A stretch of DNA of 64,000 nt from Planctomycetota bacterium (lineage in GTDB: Bacteria; Planctomycetota; Phycisphaerae; Phycisphaerales; UBA1924). Location: assembly GCA_017303555.1 (NCBI GenBank), contig JAFLCN010000019.1:1-64000 (forward strand), written 5' to 3'. Position numbers and translations under genes: made by a program. Below the pieces are notes generated by a model. The model did no database searches and was not told the origin of the DNA. It saw nothing but the letters and a program-made list of their open reading frames with translations. How positions within the stretch are numbered: the first letter of the stretch is position 1; the number at the start of each line of letters is the position of its first letter. Below are positions 7,581-16,211 of the stretch, in pieces.

Positions 7581-8945
7581 TCAGAGACGGATGCCGATAC
7601 GTGCGAAGGCTTCGGCCACAAGCATCGGCTGCGATTGCTCGCCGGTGGCGAGGTCCTTGAGCGCGACGGTTTCCTTGGTTTCGATGATCATGGCGAGGCG
7701 GGCGCCCTGATCGTTTGCGTCTTTGAGCAGCTTGCCGACGTTGCGCGTGGACTTGGAGGATGCGCGGGCGTGACGTCCGGCGGCACGCAGGCGCGCTAGA
7801 AGCGGCTTCACGAGCAGTTCGGCCTCGGGCGCCGGGCCGGGAATCACAAAGACATCGGGCGTTGCGCCGATGCGCCGGAACAGATCAACGTCTTTGGGCA
7901 TCAGGCCGCGATCTTCGAGGACGAGGCCAAGCACAACGTCGCCCATGCCGAAGCCGACGGCGGGTGTCGCGGGGCCACCAAAGAGTTCGACGAGATTGTC
8001 GTAGCGGCCGCCGCCGGCGATGGCGCGCTCGGCGCCGGTGGCTTCGTGCACTTCGAAGACCATGCCGGTGTAGTACGCGAGTCCGCGGACGATGCTGAGG
8101 TCAAAGTCGATCCAGTCGATGATGCCGGCGGAAACAAGTTCCTTCGCCAGCGGCATGACGGCGTCGGAGAAGTACGTCAGGTCGAGCACATCGCGCACCG
8201 ATGGATCGAGCGCCGGGGGATTGAGTGGATCGACCGTCGCCTTGCTCGGATCGATTCCTGCGGGAACGGTAATGCGGACAAGGCCCTTCTGGAAGACCTC
8301 GGCCTGTTCGGCGCTGAAGCCGAAGGCGGAAACCTTCTGCGCGAATTCGGCGGGGGGCATCTTGCCCTTGGCGTCGAGCAGTTTGAAGAGTTCGGCTTGT
8401 GCATCGGGCTGAACATTTCGGCTGAGCAGCCAGGCGCTGAGTGCCGCTCGGTGATTCACCTTGACGCGGACGTCTTTGCTCGTGAGGCCGAGTGATGCGA
8501 GCAACGAGACGCAGGTGGCGATGATCTCAGCGTCGGCCGCAGGAGATGGATCGCCGAGGATGTCGGCGTTCCATTGCAGAAACTCGCGCAGGCGGCCGCG
8601 CTGGGGCTTTTCGGCGCGGAAGAATGGCCCGGACGTGAACCAGCGCGTCGGCTTGGGGAGGCTTCCCGCCCGCGCGGCATAGAGGCGGGCGAGCGTCGGT
8701 GTGAATTCGGGGCGAAGGGCGTAGTCCTTTTCACCACCGGCGCGGGTGAAGGAGAAGAGCTCGCTGACGATGCCCTCGCCGCTCTTGACGGTGTAGAGAT
8801 CAAGGTGCTCGAAGATGGGGCCATCGATTTCTTCGAAGCCGTGGCGGATGGAAGCGAAGCGCCAGGATTCGGTGATGAAGCGGCGGCGTGCCGCGTCGGC
8901 GGGGTAGAAGTCGCGGGTTCCTTTGGGGGCTTGAAAGTCGGACAT
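7581..8945 (-). CDS. hisS: histidine-tRNA ligase
   Basis: 454 aa. Charges tRNA-His. The class II core is visible: N-terminal Pro-Lys-Gly-Thr-Arg-Asp-Phe, the Gly-Pro-Phe-Phe-Arg-Ala-Glu...Arg-Glu-Phe-Leu-Gln motif 2 near residue 100-115, a His-specific Gly-Leu-Ala-Tyr-Tyr-Thr-Gly near 285 and Gly-Gly-Gly-Arg-Tyr-Asp-Asn-Leu near 308. An anticodon-binding domain covers about 360-450. Motif 2 reads Lys-Pro-Gln-Arg-Gly-Arg-Leu-Arg-Glu, as in many deep-branching HisRS. It heads a - strand unit with the VOC and hypothetical genes. Length is normal. Confidence 0.95.
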   Translation of the reverse strand: MSDFQAPKGTRDFYPADAARRRFITESWRFASIRHGFEEIDGPIFEHLDLYTVKSGEGIVSELFSFTRAGGEKDYALRPEFTPTLARLYAARAGSLPKPTRWFTSGPFFRAEKPQRGRLREFLQWNADILGDPSPAADAEIIATCVSLLASLGLTSKDVRVKVNHRAALSAWLLSRNVQPDAQAELFKLLDAKGKMPPAEFAQKVSAFGFSAEQAEVFQKGLVRITVPAGIDPSKATVDPLNPPALDPSVRDVLDLTYFSDAVMPLAKELVSAGIIDWIDFDLSIVRGLAYYTGMVFEVHEATGAERAIAGGGRYDNLVELFGGPATPAVGFGMGDVVLGLVLEDRGLMPKDVDLFRRIGATPDVFVIPGPAPEAELLVKPLLARLRAAGRHARASSKSTRNVGKLLKDANDQGARLAMIIETKETVALKDLATGEQSQPMLVAEAFARIGIRL

Positions 8946-8981
8946 GCGGGCAAGGGTAGAGAGGCGAGGGAAGCGTGCGGC

Positions 8982-9013
8982 AAAAAGAAAAGCAGCCTCT
9001 CGCGAGGCTGCTT
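8982..9013 (-). terminator. rho-independent terminator after the redoxin gene
   Basis: On the - strand, a perfect 10-bp stem (8990-8999 with 9004-9013) around a 4-base loop is followed by a T-rich run (complement of 8982-8990). It lies just past the stop of the redoxin gene and separates it from hisS. Confidence 0.85.
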
Positions 9014-9037
9014 CGATGGATCAGCGAAGGTCGATCT

Positions 9038-10468
9038 TCACTTGTCGGCGGGCTTGGAATCGCCCTGCGGAGCAGGAGCGGTCTGCGGAGCCGGGGCTGC
9101 GGCCTCCGCCGCCTTCTTGTCGGAGGCATCCTTGAGCGCGGTCTCAATGCCCTCGCCGACTTCCTTCATGGTGGATTCTTTGAGGTAGTTCGAGACCATG
9201 CGGACGTTCGCGCCGTCGGCACCGATGACGACGACGGTCGGAACGCTCTGCACATCGAGGCGCTCGGCGAGCGAATCGGCTTCGAGCAGCACGGGCAGCG
9301 CGACGTTGGCTTCCTTCAGATACGCGGCAACGCCCTCGGCGTCCTTTTCACGCACCGAGGCGATGAAGAACTTGACGCCCTTCTCCTTGTAGCTGTCGGC
9401 GAGCGCCTGCAGCTCGGCGTGGCTGCGCTTGGACGGGTTTGACCAGGTGCCCCAGAACTGGATCACCGCGACGTTGCCGGCGAGCGAGGCCTTGCTGACC
9501 TTCGAACCGTCGGGCGAAGAGAGCTCGAAATCGGGGACGGCGAGCTTGTCGAGCTTGACGGGCTTGTGCACGGCGGGCTCGGCCTTGTCGATCGCGAAGC
9601 CGTCGGGCGGGGTGATGGTGGCGCGCTCGGGCGGGATCGTCTCGTTCACCTTCATATTCGTGAACTCGACCGACGTGCTCGCGCTGATGAGCTTGCTGTC
9701 GATGATGTTCTCGAGCTTGCGGGGGATCGAATCGGTCTTGGCGATCCAGACCTTCTTGCGGCTGCCCTGGCCCTCGAGCGCCGTGCCGGTCACGACGACG
9801 TCGCAGGGCACGCCGCCGATGTCTTCGGTGCCCTGGAGCTGCATCACGGTCTGAGCGAGCTCTTCACCGAGCGGGCGATCGCCCGAGATCGAGGGGATGC
9901 GCAGGCCGTTGATCATCTGGAGGCCGCGGAAGTTCTTGGCTTGGCCGAAGGGACGGGTGTACACGGTCTTGGCCTGTTGGTCCACCCAGGTGATCGCCTG
10001 GCGATCCCAAACGACATCGAACTCGGTCGGGGCGGTTTCTTTCGCGACCATGCCGTGGCCGGTGATGCGCATGATCCAGCCCCCGGTGTCGGCGCGGGTG
10101 AGGATCATGTGCGCCTTCACGTCCTTCGGGCTACGGTCGCCGCCCATCAGGCCGATCTGCGGGGCGAAGAGGTCGAACTCGAGGGTCTTGGCCGCGGCGA
10201 TCGCATCGCGGGATTTTTCGAGGAGCGCCTTGGCCTCGGGCTGCTGGTTGGTGTTGGCCTGGGCCTGCTGCGGTGCCGCGGGACGAACCCCGGACGCGCC
10301 GACGCGGACCGTTGTTTCCTGGGTGGCCGGCGGGGGAGATTGGGCGGGCTGCGACTCCGCCTGGCCGAACGCGGAGCCGGCAAAGGCAACGATCAGGGCT
10401 GCGCCGAAGCGGGCGCCCGGACTGGTGACCAGACGGGAAGGGGCAACTTGAAAACCGCTGTTGTTCAT
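9038..10468 (-). CDS. secreted two-domain redoxin-like protein without catalytic cysteines
   Basis: 476 aa. A signal peptide (to about residue 36, Ala-Phe-Gly-Gln) and a Gln/Pro-rich linker precede a LolA/DUF2092-like beta domain (about residues 75-290). A TlpA/AhpC-type thioredoxin fold follows (about 310-450). At the active-site position the sequence reads Phe-Trp-Gly-Thr-Trp-Ser-Asn-Pro-Ser-Lys-Arg-Ser, so both Cys of the CxxC are Ser. It therefore cannot do normal thiol-disulfide exchange and may be structural or a binding module. Ends in an Ala/Pro/Lys tail. It is transcribed alone, with a terminator downstream and trpC upstream. Confidence 0.78.
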   Translation of the reverse strand: MNNSGFQVAPSRLVTSPGARFGAALIVAFAGSAFGQAESQPAQSPPPATQETTVRVGASGVRPAAPQQAQANTNQQPEAKALLEKSRDAIAAAKTLEFDLFAPQIGLMGGDRSPKDVKAHMILTRADTGGWIMRITGHGMVAKETAPTEFDVVWDRQAITWVDQQAKTVYTRPFGQAKNFRGLQMINGLRIPSISGDRPLGEELAQTVMQLQGTEDIGGVPCDVVVTGTALEGQGSRKKVWIAKTDSIPRKLENIIDSKLISASTSVEFTNMKVNETIPPERATITPPDGFAIDKAEPAVHKPVKLDKLAVPDFELSSPDGSKVSKASLAGNVAVIQFWGTWSNPSKRSHAELQALADSYKEKGVKFFIASVREKDAEGVAAYLKEANVALPVLLEADSLAERLDVQSVPTVVVIGADGANVRMVSNYLKESTMKEVGEGIETALKDASDKKAAEAAAPAPQTAPAPQGDSKPADK

Positions 10469-10542
10469 GTCCTGAGGTCTCCGAGCCGCGGCGGGTGAAT
10501 CGGCGCGGCCAACAAGTGAAATCGGCCCGAAGGGTAGTCAAA

Positions 10543-11415
10543 TCACACGGAAGGCGGGGAGGATGACGAGGGTGGAGAGGTCGAGTTCGGTCGGGATTCG
10601 GGGTTGAGAAGCATGGAAAGGGCCCGGCCGGGATCCTCTTGGCGCATCAGGTGCTCGCCGACGAGCACGATGCGGATTCCCTCGCTCCTTAAGCGCGCGA
10701 GGTCGGCCGAGGTTCGGATACCCGATTCGCTGACCAGAATGGACCGGTCTTCGACCAAATCGGCCAATCGGAGGGTGTGGTTGAGGTCCACCTCCATAGT
10801 GGCCAGATTGCGGTTATTGATGCCCAGAAGGCCATAGCCCCGGTGCGGGAACCCCACATGCGGGCGGACCCGGAGCAGGTTGTCCATGTCGTGGACCTCG
10901 AGCAGGACGGTCAACTGCAATTGCTGCGCGAGGATCATCAGGTCGAGCATTTCGCCTTCGTGCAGGCACTCGGCGATGAGCAGCACGGCGTCGGCCCCGT
11001 GGGCCCGGGCCTCCCAGAGCTGGTAGGGGTCGATGATGAAGTCCTTGCGAAGGACCGGGAGCGGGACGGCCGCCTTGATCCGCTGGATGAACGAGAGGTC
11101 GCCCCCGAAGTACTTGCGATCGGTCAGGCACGAGATCGCGGCGGCCCCGGCGGCGTGATACTTTTGGGCGATGTCTTCCGGGCGAAAGGAATCGCCTTCA
11201 TATTCCGGCCGGATCAGCCCAGCGCTCGGGCTCTGCCTTTTCACTTCCGCGATGATCGCGGTGTCGAAGGCGTTGCGCTGGCGGTGGTTGACGGCGGCAA
11301 AGAAATTGCGCGGGGCTTCTTCCTGCGCGACCATGAGTTCCAGATCGGCGAGTGAGACTTTTTCCTTTGCCAGGGCAAGCTCGATGCGCTTGTGCTCGAC
11401 GATTTCGGTTAACAC
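10543..11415 (-). CDS. trpC: indole-3-glycerol phosphate synthase
   Basis: About 290 aa. Closes the indole ring in tryptophan synthesis. Landmarks: Glu-Val-Lys-Arg-x-Ser-Pro-Ser near residue 60, Ser-Cys-Leu-Thr-Asp-x-x-Tyr-Phe-Gly-Gly, Leu-Arg-Lys-Asp-Phe-Ile-Ile-Asp-Pro-Tyr-Gln, Gly-Ile-Asn-Asn-Arg-Asn-Leu and Val-Ser-Glu-Ser-Gly-Ile, all typical of the TIM-barrel enzyme. I prefer GTG at 11415 (Met-Leu-Thr-Glu-Ile-Val) to TTG at 11424 because family proteins start this way. No other trp genes except trpS are near. It is divergent from, and nearly touching, the CPBP gene. Confidence 0.92.
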   Translation of the reverse strand: MLTEIVEHKRIELALAKEKVSLADLELMVAQEEAPRNFFAAVNHRQRNAFDTAIIAEVKRQSPSAGLIRPEYEGDSFRPEDIAQKYHAAGAAAISCLTDRKYFGGDLSFIQRIKAAVPLPVLRKDFIIDPYQLWEARAHGADAVLLIAECLHEGEMLDLMILAQQLQLTVLLEVHDMDNLLRVRPHVGFPHRGYGLLGINNRNLATMEVDLNHTLRLADLVEDRSILVSESGIRTSADLARLRSEGIRIVLVGEHLMRQEDPGRALSMLLNPESRPNSTSPPSSSSPPSV

Positions 11416-11416
11416 A

Positions 11417-12511
11417 TTGGGCAAGCAAAGCTCCGAGTGGGCGTTCGTCCGGCCGATCCTGATCCTCTACTTCGGCGTGATTCTTGCAGGGCTTGGGCCT
11501 GTTGGTGCAAGTGCGGCGTTTGGGGGCACTGGCTCCACGAGCGCGGGGTTCAAGGCCCGTGACGCAGAGGCAGCTGAATCGAGCGGTTCCACCAGAGCCA
11601 TCGCTCAGGCGGTACCCACACCAAAGACGCAGGCACCCGCCGTGACCAAGCCCAGTGTCGAGCCGCCTGTGGTGACATCGCGCCAGTGGGTGTGGCTGCA
11701 GATCGGACTGGGCGGCGCGATCGTGGTCTGCCTCTGGTTTGGCAATGTCATCAAGCCGTCTTCGCTCGGGAAGGGCGCAGAAGGCGGAGCGGATCGACCG
11801 TGGTGGGCGTTTCTCTTCGCGGCGGTCGTGATCTATCTCGCGATGGGCTTGGGCGCGGAGGCGATCGGTTCGCAGGTGCGCCTGAACGCGAGCTGGCTTG
11901 GTGGAGTGACCGAAGGCAGCACGAAAGCCACTGCAATCATCATGCTCGGGCAAGGCGCGGCGGGACTGCTCGCGGGCTTTGCAATGCTGGCACTGGCAAC
12001 GGGTGGGCTGAAGCGACCAAGCGGGCGCGATCTGCTTGTCGGGGTGCTCGCGATCGTGATCGCGTTGCCGGTGGTGAATGCGACGGGGCTGATTGCTCTT
12101 GAGATCTATCGCGCATTCAAGCAGGCAAGCCCCCCCACCATCGGGCACAACACGTTGCAAACGATTTCAGAGAGCAAGGGTGATCCGTGGGCGTGGGCGC
12201 AGGCGGGTTCGGCGATTTTGATCACGCCGATCGTTGAGGAGTTGATCTACCGCTACTTCCTGCAGACCGCGCTCGTGCGGCTTGTGCAAAGGCCGTGGCT
12301 CGGCGTGATGCTGACGGCGGGGCTGTTTGCCGCGGCACATATCGGGGCGGTTCCGAGCGCAACGCTTTCAACCGTGCTGCCGGTTCTGTTTGTGCTGGGG
12401 CTGGCGCTCGGGATCGCGATGCGGCGGACGGGAAAGCTGAGCGTGCCGATCGTGATGCACGCGGCGTTCAACGCGTTCAATGTGGCGTTGACGGTGTGGG
12501 GCAATCGCTAG
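11417..12511 (+). CDS. CPBP-family intramembrane glutamic protease
   Basis: About 364 aa. CPBP (CAAX/Rce1-like) proteases cut or bind proteins within the membrane. Several membrane helices are visible. The motifs are Glu-Glu-Leu-Ile-Tyr-Arg (EExxxR) near residue 275, Phe-Ala-Ala-Ala-His near 308 and His-Ala-Ala-Phe-Asn-Ala near 348, in the expected order. The start is uncertain: TTG 11417 would place it back-to-back with trpC, and a later start is possible. An Ala/Thr/Pro-rich stretch separates the first hydrophobic segment from the core. The trpS gene follows after 44 bases. Confidence 0.8.
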   Translation: MGKQSSEWAFVRPILILYFGVILAGLGPVGASAAFGGTGSTSAGFKARDAEAAESSGSTRAIAQAVPTPKTQAPAVTKPSVEPPVVTSRQWVWLQIGLGGAIVVCLWFGNVIKPSSLGKGAEGGADRPWWAFLFAAVVIYLAMGLGAEAIGSQVRLNASWLGGVTEGSTKATAIIMLGQGAAGLLAGFAMLALATGGLKRPSGRDLLVGVLAIVIALPVVNATGLIALEIYRAFKQASPPTIGHNTLQTISESKGDPWAWAQAGSAILITPIVEELIYRYFLQTALVRLVQRPWLGVMLTAGLFAAAHIGAVPSATLSTVLPVLFVLGLALGIAMRRTGKLSVPIVMHAAFNAFNVALTVWGNR

Positions 12512-12555
12512 CAGGCTCGCGCGGCAAAGCACGCTCTTTCCTACGCTTGCCTCCC

Positions 12556-13632
12556 ATGACTTCTGCGCCAGCATCGAAACCCCGCATTCTCACCGGCGAC
12601 ACCCCTACCGGCCGCCTGCACCTCGGCCACTGGGTCGGCAGCGTCGAGCGCCGCGTCTCGCTTCAGGACAAGTACGACTGCTACTTCCTGCTTGCAAACA
12701 TGCACGCGTTCACGACTCGCTTCGACAAGCCGCAGGACATCCGCCAGGACACCATCGAGATCGTCAAGGACTGGCTCGCGGCAGGGATCGACCCCAAGAA
12801 GTCCACGATCGTCCTGCAAACCGAAGTCCCCGCGATCGCAGAACTCACTTGGTTCCTCGCGATGCTGCTCAGCTTCAACGATGTGATGGGCAACCCGACG
12901 CTCATCCACGAACTCGAGACCAAGGGCCTGGGCGATTCGCATTCGTTCGGCTTCCCGATGTACACCGTCGGCCAGTGCGCCGACATTCTGGCGTTCCGCC
13001 CCGTGTATGTGCCGGTGGGTGAGGATCAGGCCCCGCACATTGAGATGTGCCGCAAGGCGGCGCGGAAGTTTGACCAGCTCTACTGCAACGTCCCCAATCG
13101 CACGGAAGACAAGGACTACGTGCAGGCCGGAGGCGTCTTCCCGATTCCGGAGGCTCTCATCGGTCGAGTCGGTCGCCTGCCCGGCGTCGGCGACGGCAAG
13201 CAGAAGATGAGCAAGAGCCTGAACAACGCGATTTTCCTCTCCGACACCGAGAAGGAAGTGCAGAAGAAGATCAACAAGATCACGACGGGCCGCCAGACTC
13301 CGACAGAACCCGGCGACCCCGACAACATCCTCTTCAAGTTTGTCGAAGCCTTCATCACCGACGAAGCCCGCGTCGCGGAACTCAAGGACCGCTACAAGCG
13401 GGGCGACAACATCGGCGATGGACACATCAAGCAGGAGCTTGCCGCCGCGATCAACACGCTGCTGACGCCGATGCGGGCCCGTCGCGCCGAATACGAAAAG
13501 CCGGGCGGCGATGATGTGATCATCGACATCATCAAGGACGGCGTGAAGCGGGCGAATGTTGTGGCCGAAGAGACGCTGTATCTGGCGAAGCAGGCGATGA
13601 AGTTGGATTTTGGGAAGCGCGTGCTTGGTTAA
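12556..13632 (+). CDS. trpS: tryptophan-tRNA ligase
   Basis: 358 aa. Charges tRNA-Trp. The class I HIGH motif is Gly-Arg-Leu-His-Leu-Gly-His-Trp-Val-Gly near residue 20-29 and the KMSKS loop is Lys-Met-Ser-Lys-Ser-Leu-Asn-Asn near 217-224. Between them lie Asp-Val-Met-Gly-Asn-Pro-Thr and Pro-Val-Gly-Glu-Asp-Gln (family: PVGxDQ). ATG 12556 is the natural start, just before the nucleotide-binding strand. Its end overlaps the convergent TcmP stop by 4 bases. Confidence 0.95.
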   Translation: MTSAPASKPRILTGDTPTGRLHLGHWVGSVERRVSLQDKYDCYFLLANMHAFTTRFDKPQDIRQDTIEIVKDWLAAGIDPKKSTIVLQTEVPAIAELTWFLAMLLSFNDVMGNPTLIHELETKGLGDSHSFGFPMYTVGQCADILAFRPVYVPVGEDQAPHIEMCRKAARKFDQLYCNVPNRTEDKDYVQAGGVFPIPEALIGRVGRLPGVGDGKQKMSKSLNNAIFLSDTEKEVQKKINKITTGRQTPTEPGDPDNILFKFVEAFITDEARVAELKDRYKRGDNIGDGHIKQELAAAINTLLTPMRARRAEYEKPGGDDVIIDIIKDGVKRANVVAEETLYLAKQAMKLDFGKRVLG

Positions 13633-14489
13633 CTAAAAAGTCCTTTTTGGCCATGCCGATCGCGGGCGTCGACCTTTTGCCAGAAGTCCAAACCTCTCGG
13701 GTGTTTGGAGGCATAAACGAGGCGATAGAGCGGGCCGTGCGGACCTCTGATGATTTTCGTATCCGCTGCCGCGTAACCGAGTTCGTTCTTGAGTGTCTCG
13801 ATGTACTGCCGAGAAAAGAACTCTCGCAGATTGTTTGGCTCCCAGTTTGGCAACTCTCCGAGCCGCTTTCGCCAATCGCTTCTGGCTCCCAACATTCGAT
13901 CGAGTCGTTTATCATCACCGCTGACGAAAGCGTCAAGATTTCGCAAGGCGTCATAAGCGTCCGCAAATAGAATCAGCAAGTCCACCCTGCCGGCAGAAGA
14001 GAGCGTCCGCAGCGTCTCGAAATCGACGTCGAGCCCTTCGGGATCTACCAAAGCAAGCGTCAGCGCTCCCTTTGGGATACGTCTGGCAATTTCATTTACA
14101 ATCTTGTTTGAATCTCCCGTAAAGACCGTTGCCCGATCCTTCGCGCCGACCTTTGCAAGTCGCTGCTCACATGCGACCGCGTTGCGTTGATCGCTGTCTA
14201 CAACGAATATGTGCTTGAAAGGCTTCGCTGCCATCGCAGCGATAAGAGGTGATCCCGGGAGTCGCCGAGTGGAATTCTTTACTTGACAAACACCAGGACC
14301 TCCGAAGAGATCGACGTAAAACAGTCCCGCAGCCCATTGCGGCTTACCGACCATCGAAGTCGATGTCGTTTGGATGTAACTGTGCCAGACAAAGAGCTTG
14401 TCCTCCGACCAGGCACCAACTTCGCGGCAAGGCAATCCGTCATCATCCCGCACTCGCGCGCAAGCTTCTTCCCACGGTACCTGAGCCAT
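13629..14489 (-). CDS. tcmP: three-Cys-motif partner protein TcmP
   Basis: 286 aa. TcmP proteins are named for their genomic pairing with a three-Cys-motif (Gp37/Gp68, DUF5131) protein, and that partner lies directly upstream here. Visible features: Val-Asp-Leu-Phe-Gly-Gly-Pro-Gly near residue 58-65, Val-Val-Asp-Ser-Asp near 95-99, and Leu-Val-Asp-Pro-Glu-Gly-Leu-Asp near 145-152. These resemble motifs I, II and IV of a Rossmann methyltransferase fold, which is my inference. The ATG lies 47 bases inside the end of the partner gene, so the two are tightly coupled. Local base composition is more AT-rich than neighbours, suggesting an acquired cassette. Biochemical role unknown. Confidence 0.85.
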   Translation of the reverse strand: MAQVPWEEACARVRDDDGLPCREVGAWSEDKLFVWHSYIQTTSTSMVGKPQWAAGLFYVDLFGGPGVCQVKNSTRRLPGSPLIAAMAAKPFKHIFVVDSDQRNAVACEQRLAKVGAKDRATVFTGDSNKIVNEIARRIPKGALTLALVDPEGLDVDFETLRTLSSAGRVDLLILFADAYDALRNLDAFVSGDDKRLDRMLGARSDWRKRLGELPNWEPNNLREFFSRQYIETLKNELGYAAADTKIIRGPHGPLYRLVYASKHPRGLDFWQKVDARDRHGQKGLFS

Positions 14490-15252
14490 TTACAATCTCC
14501 GGATCCGGATAGTCGCTCCACATGCGGCCGGCGATCTCGCGCCCGGTTTCATGCTTCCGCACCCCACCCCATTGCTTGAAAAAGAACGCGACATTACTCG
14601 CAATACAGCGATCTCGAATCTGCTCGACCCACTGTGGCTCCATAGGCCTTGATCCCGGCCCACTCTCGCCACCCACAATCACCCAGTGAACCCCCCTGAG
14701 TTGCAATTTCGGCATCGGTCCGATCAGGGGCTCGCAAGACAAGAACCGAATCTTGGCAGGGATGAGCCGAAGCGTCTCGATGCGATGGGTGTACATTGCA
14801 TTCTCAACTGAAGTACCCATCCAAATGTTCGGCGTCCACTTCACGCTCGCGGCGAGTGCGAGCGCCCGATCTGGGCGCTTCGTCAGAACTTGGAACTGAT
14901 GCTGCGGACACTCGTTCATAACATCGAAGACCTTCCGTACGAAGTCAGCAGGGACGTTTTCGTGAAACAGGTCGCTCATCGAGTTCACGAAGATACGACG
15001 CCCCTTCCGCCAGCGTCGGGGAAGTTCGAGTGCGTCGTAATCAAGATTGATGCGCCCGGTGAACACAGGACGTCCGTTCTTTGCTCGCTTCGCGGTCCCC
15101 TTGTACTTTGCGCAGCCAGCTTCGCTGATGCGCTCAAGTCGCATCGCCATGCGCGCGGCATAACAGTTCAAACAACCCGGAGAGATCGGAGTGCATCCCG
15201 CAACAGGATTCCAGGTTGCTTCCGTCCACTCAATGCCGCTTCCTTGCGCCAT
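14443..15252 (-). CDS. DUF5131 (phage Gp37/Gp68) three-Cys-motif protein
   Basis: 269 aa. Begins [10 protein letters not shown], then [13 protein letters not shown], the three-Cys motif of this family, which resembles radical-SAM or photoproduct-lyase-like Fe-S sites. Further family landmarks are Asn-Ser-Met-Ser-Asp-Leu-Phe-His near residue 92, Leu-Thr-Lys-Arg-Pro near 124, Gly-Thr-Ser-Val-Glu-Asn and Val-Gly-Gly-Glu-Ser-Gly. ATG 15252 is favoured over TTG 15258. A consensus-like promoter puts transcription start at or next to this ATG. Homologues occur in phages and mobile regions. Confidence 0.85.
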   Translation of the reverse strand: MAQGSGIEWTEATWNPVAGCTPISPGCLNCYAARMAMRLERISEAGCAKYKGTAKRAKNGRPVFTGRINLDYDALELPRRWRKGRRIFVNSMSDLFHENVPADFVRKVFDVMNECPQHQFQVLTKRPDRALALAASVKWTPNIWMGTSVENAMYTHRIETLRLIPAKIRFLSCEPLIGPMPKLQLRGVHWVIVGGESGPGSRPMEPQWVEQIRDRCIASNVAFFFKQWGGVRKHETGREIAGRMWSDYPDPEIVNGSGTVGRSLRASAG

Positions 15253-15258
15253 GAACAA

Positions 15259-15287
15259 AGCCTAGTGAACAAAATCCGAACTGTCAA
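15259..15287 (-). promoter_or_regulatory. sigma70-type promoter for DUF5131/TcmP, probably leaderless
   Basis: On the - strand, a perfect TTGACA (complement of 15282-15287) is followed by exactly 17 bases and TAGGCT (complement of 15259-15264). Transcription starting about 7 bases on would fall at the ATG at 15252, and no Shine-Dalgarno precedes it. Confidence 0.6.
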
Positions 15288-15319
15288 GACCCCTTGATTT
15301 GCAGGCTATTCTGCACCAC

Positions 15320-16150
15320 ATGGACATCCTCGAAATCGCCCGCCTCGAAGAAACCCGCCTCGCCATCGGTGTCTCGGAAATCTCCGATCACGTGCTGCCG
15401 ATCAAGAGCGGCGGGCTGGCCAGCCGCGCCCTTCCCGGCTGGTGGAACAACACCGCTGCCGGGCTGGGCATGAGCGGCCCCGTCGCGCGCGAGGAGATCG
15501 AAGAACTTGCGAAGTGGTACGAAGATGCCGGCATCGAGCCCCGCATCGAAGGGTGCCCGCTTGCCGATCCTTCGCTCTTCAAGCACTGCGAAGACCTGAA
15601 CTTTCGCGTGCGCGGATTTGACAACGTGCTTTTTCGCGAGCTCTCCAAGAGCGAGCGTGCAACGCCCGCGCAACCGCCGGACCCATCCATCACGTGCCGA
15701 ATCGTGGACAAGAACGACGATGCGGAAGTGCGGAAGTACTCGCGGCTCTCGATGACCGGCTTCAGTCCGCCCGACTTCGTGCCGCCGGAGACCGACTTTG
15801 AGCTTTGGGCCCGCGTCGTCAAACATCCGCGCACGGTCTCGTTTATCGCGAGCATCCGCGATGCGACCGGCGTGCACGATGCCGCGGCGGGCGCGATCGA
15901 AGTACACGAACAGATTGCGTGCCTCTTTGGCCTCAGCACGCTCGCGCCGTTCCGCAAGCGCGGGCTCCAGCAATCGCTCATCGCGGCCCGGTTGAATCTT
16001 GCCGCGGAGCGAGGCGTCCGGGTCGCCACGATCGGCTCTCGCCCGGGTGCTGGCACCGAACGCAACGTGCGCCGCATGGGTTTTCAGACCGCGTACACGA
16101 AAGTTTTTCTGACCCGCGCGGGGCCGAACCTCGTCCCGGCGCGGGGATGA
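15320..16150 (+). CDS. GNAT-family N-acetyltransferase
   Basis: 276 aa. Acetyl-CoA-dependent transfer to an unknown acceptor. The C-terminal half (about residues 120-265) carries the GNAT signature: a strand Ala-Cys-Leu-Phe-Gly-Leu-Ser-Thr-Leu followed by Phe-Arg-Lys-Arg-Gly-Leu-Gln-Gln-Ser-Leu (the acetyl-CoA-binding R-x-x-G-x loop). A later Asn-Val-Arg-Arg-Met-Gly-Phe is typical of the end of the fold. The N-terminal 110 residues resemble a degenerate first GNAT domain, as in two-domain members. ATG 15320 chosen over TTG 15299. Divergent from the DUF5131 gene. Confidence 0.8.
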   Translation: MDILEIARLEETRLAIGVSEISDHVLPIKSGGLASRALPGWWNNTAAGLGMSGPVAREEIEELAKWYEDAGIEPRIEGCPLADPSLFKHCEDLNFRVRGFDNVLFRELSKSERATPAQPPDPSITCRIVDKNDDAEVRKYSRLSMTGFSPPDFVPPETDFELWARVVKHPRTVSFIASIRDATGVHDAAAGAIEVHEQIACLFGLSTLAPFRKRGLQQSLIAARLNLAAERGVRVATIGSRPGAGTERNVRRMGFQTAYTKVFLTRAGPNLVPARG

Positions 16151-16211
16151 CGGCCATGCGCGGTGCTGGGTCGCAAGCGAGCGTTCAGCACGGATCTGCT
16201 ATCTTTTTGGC

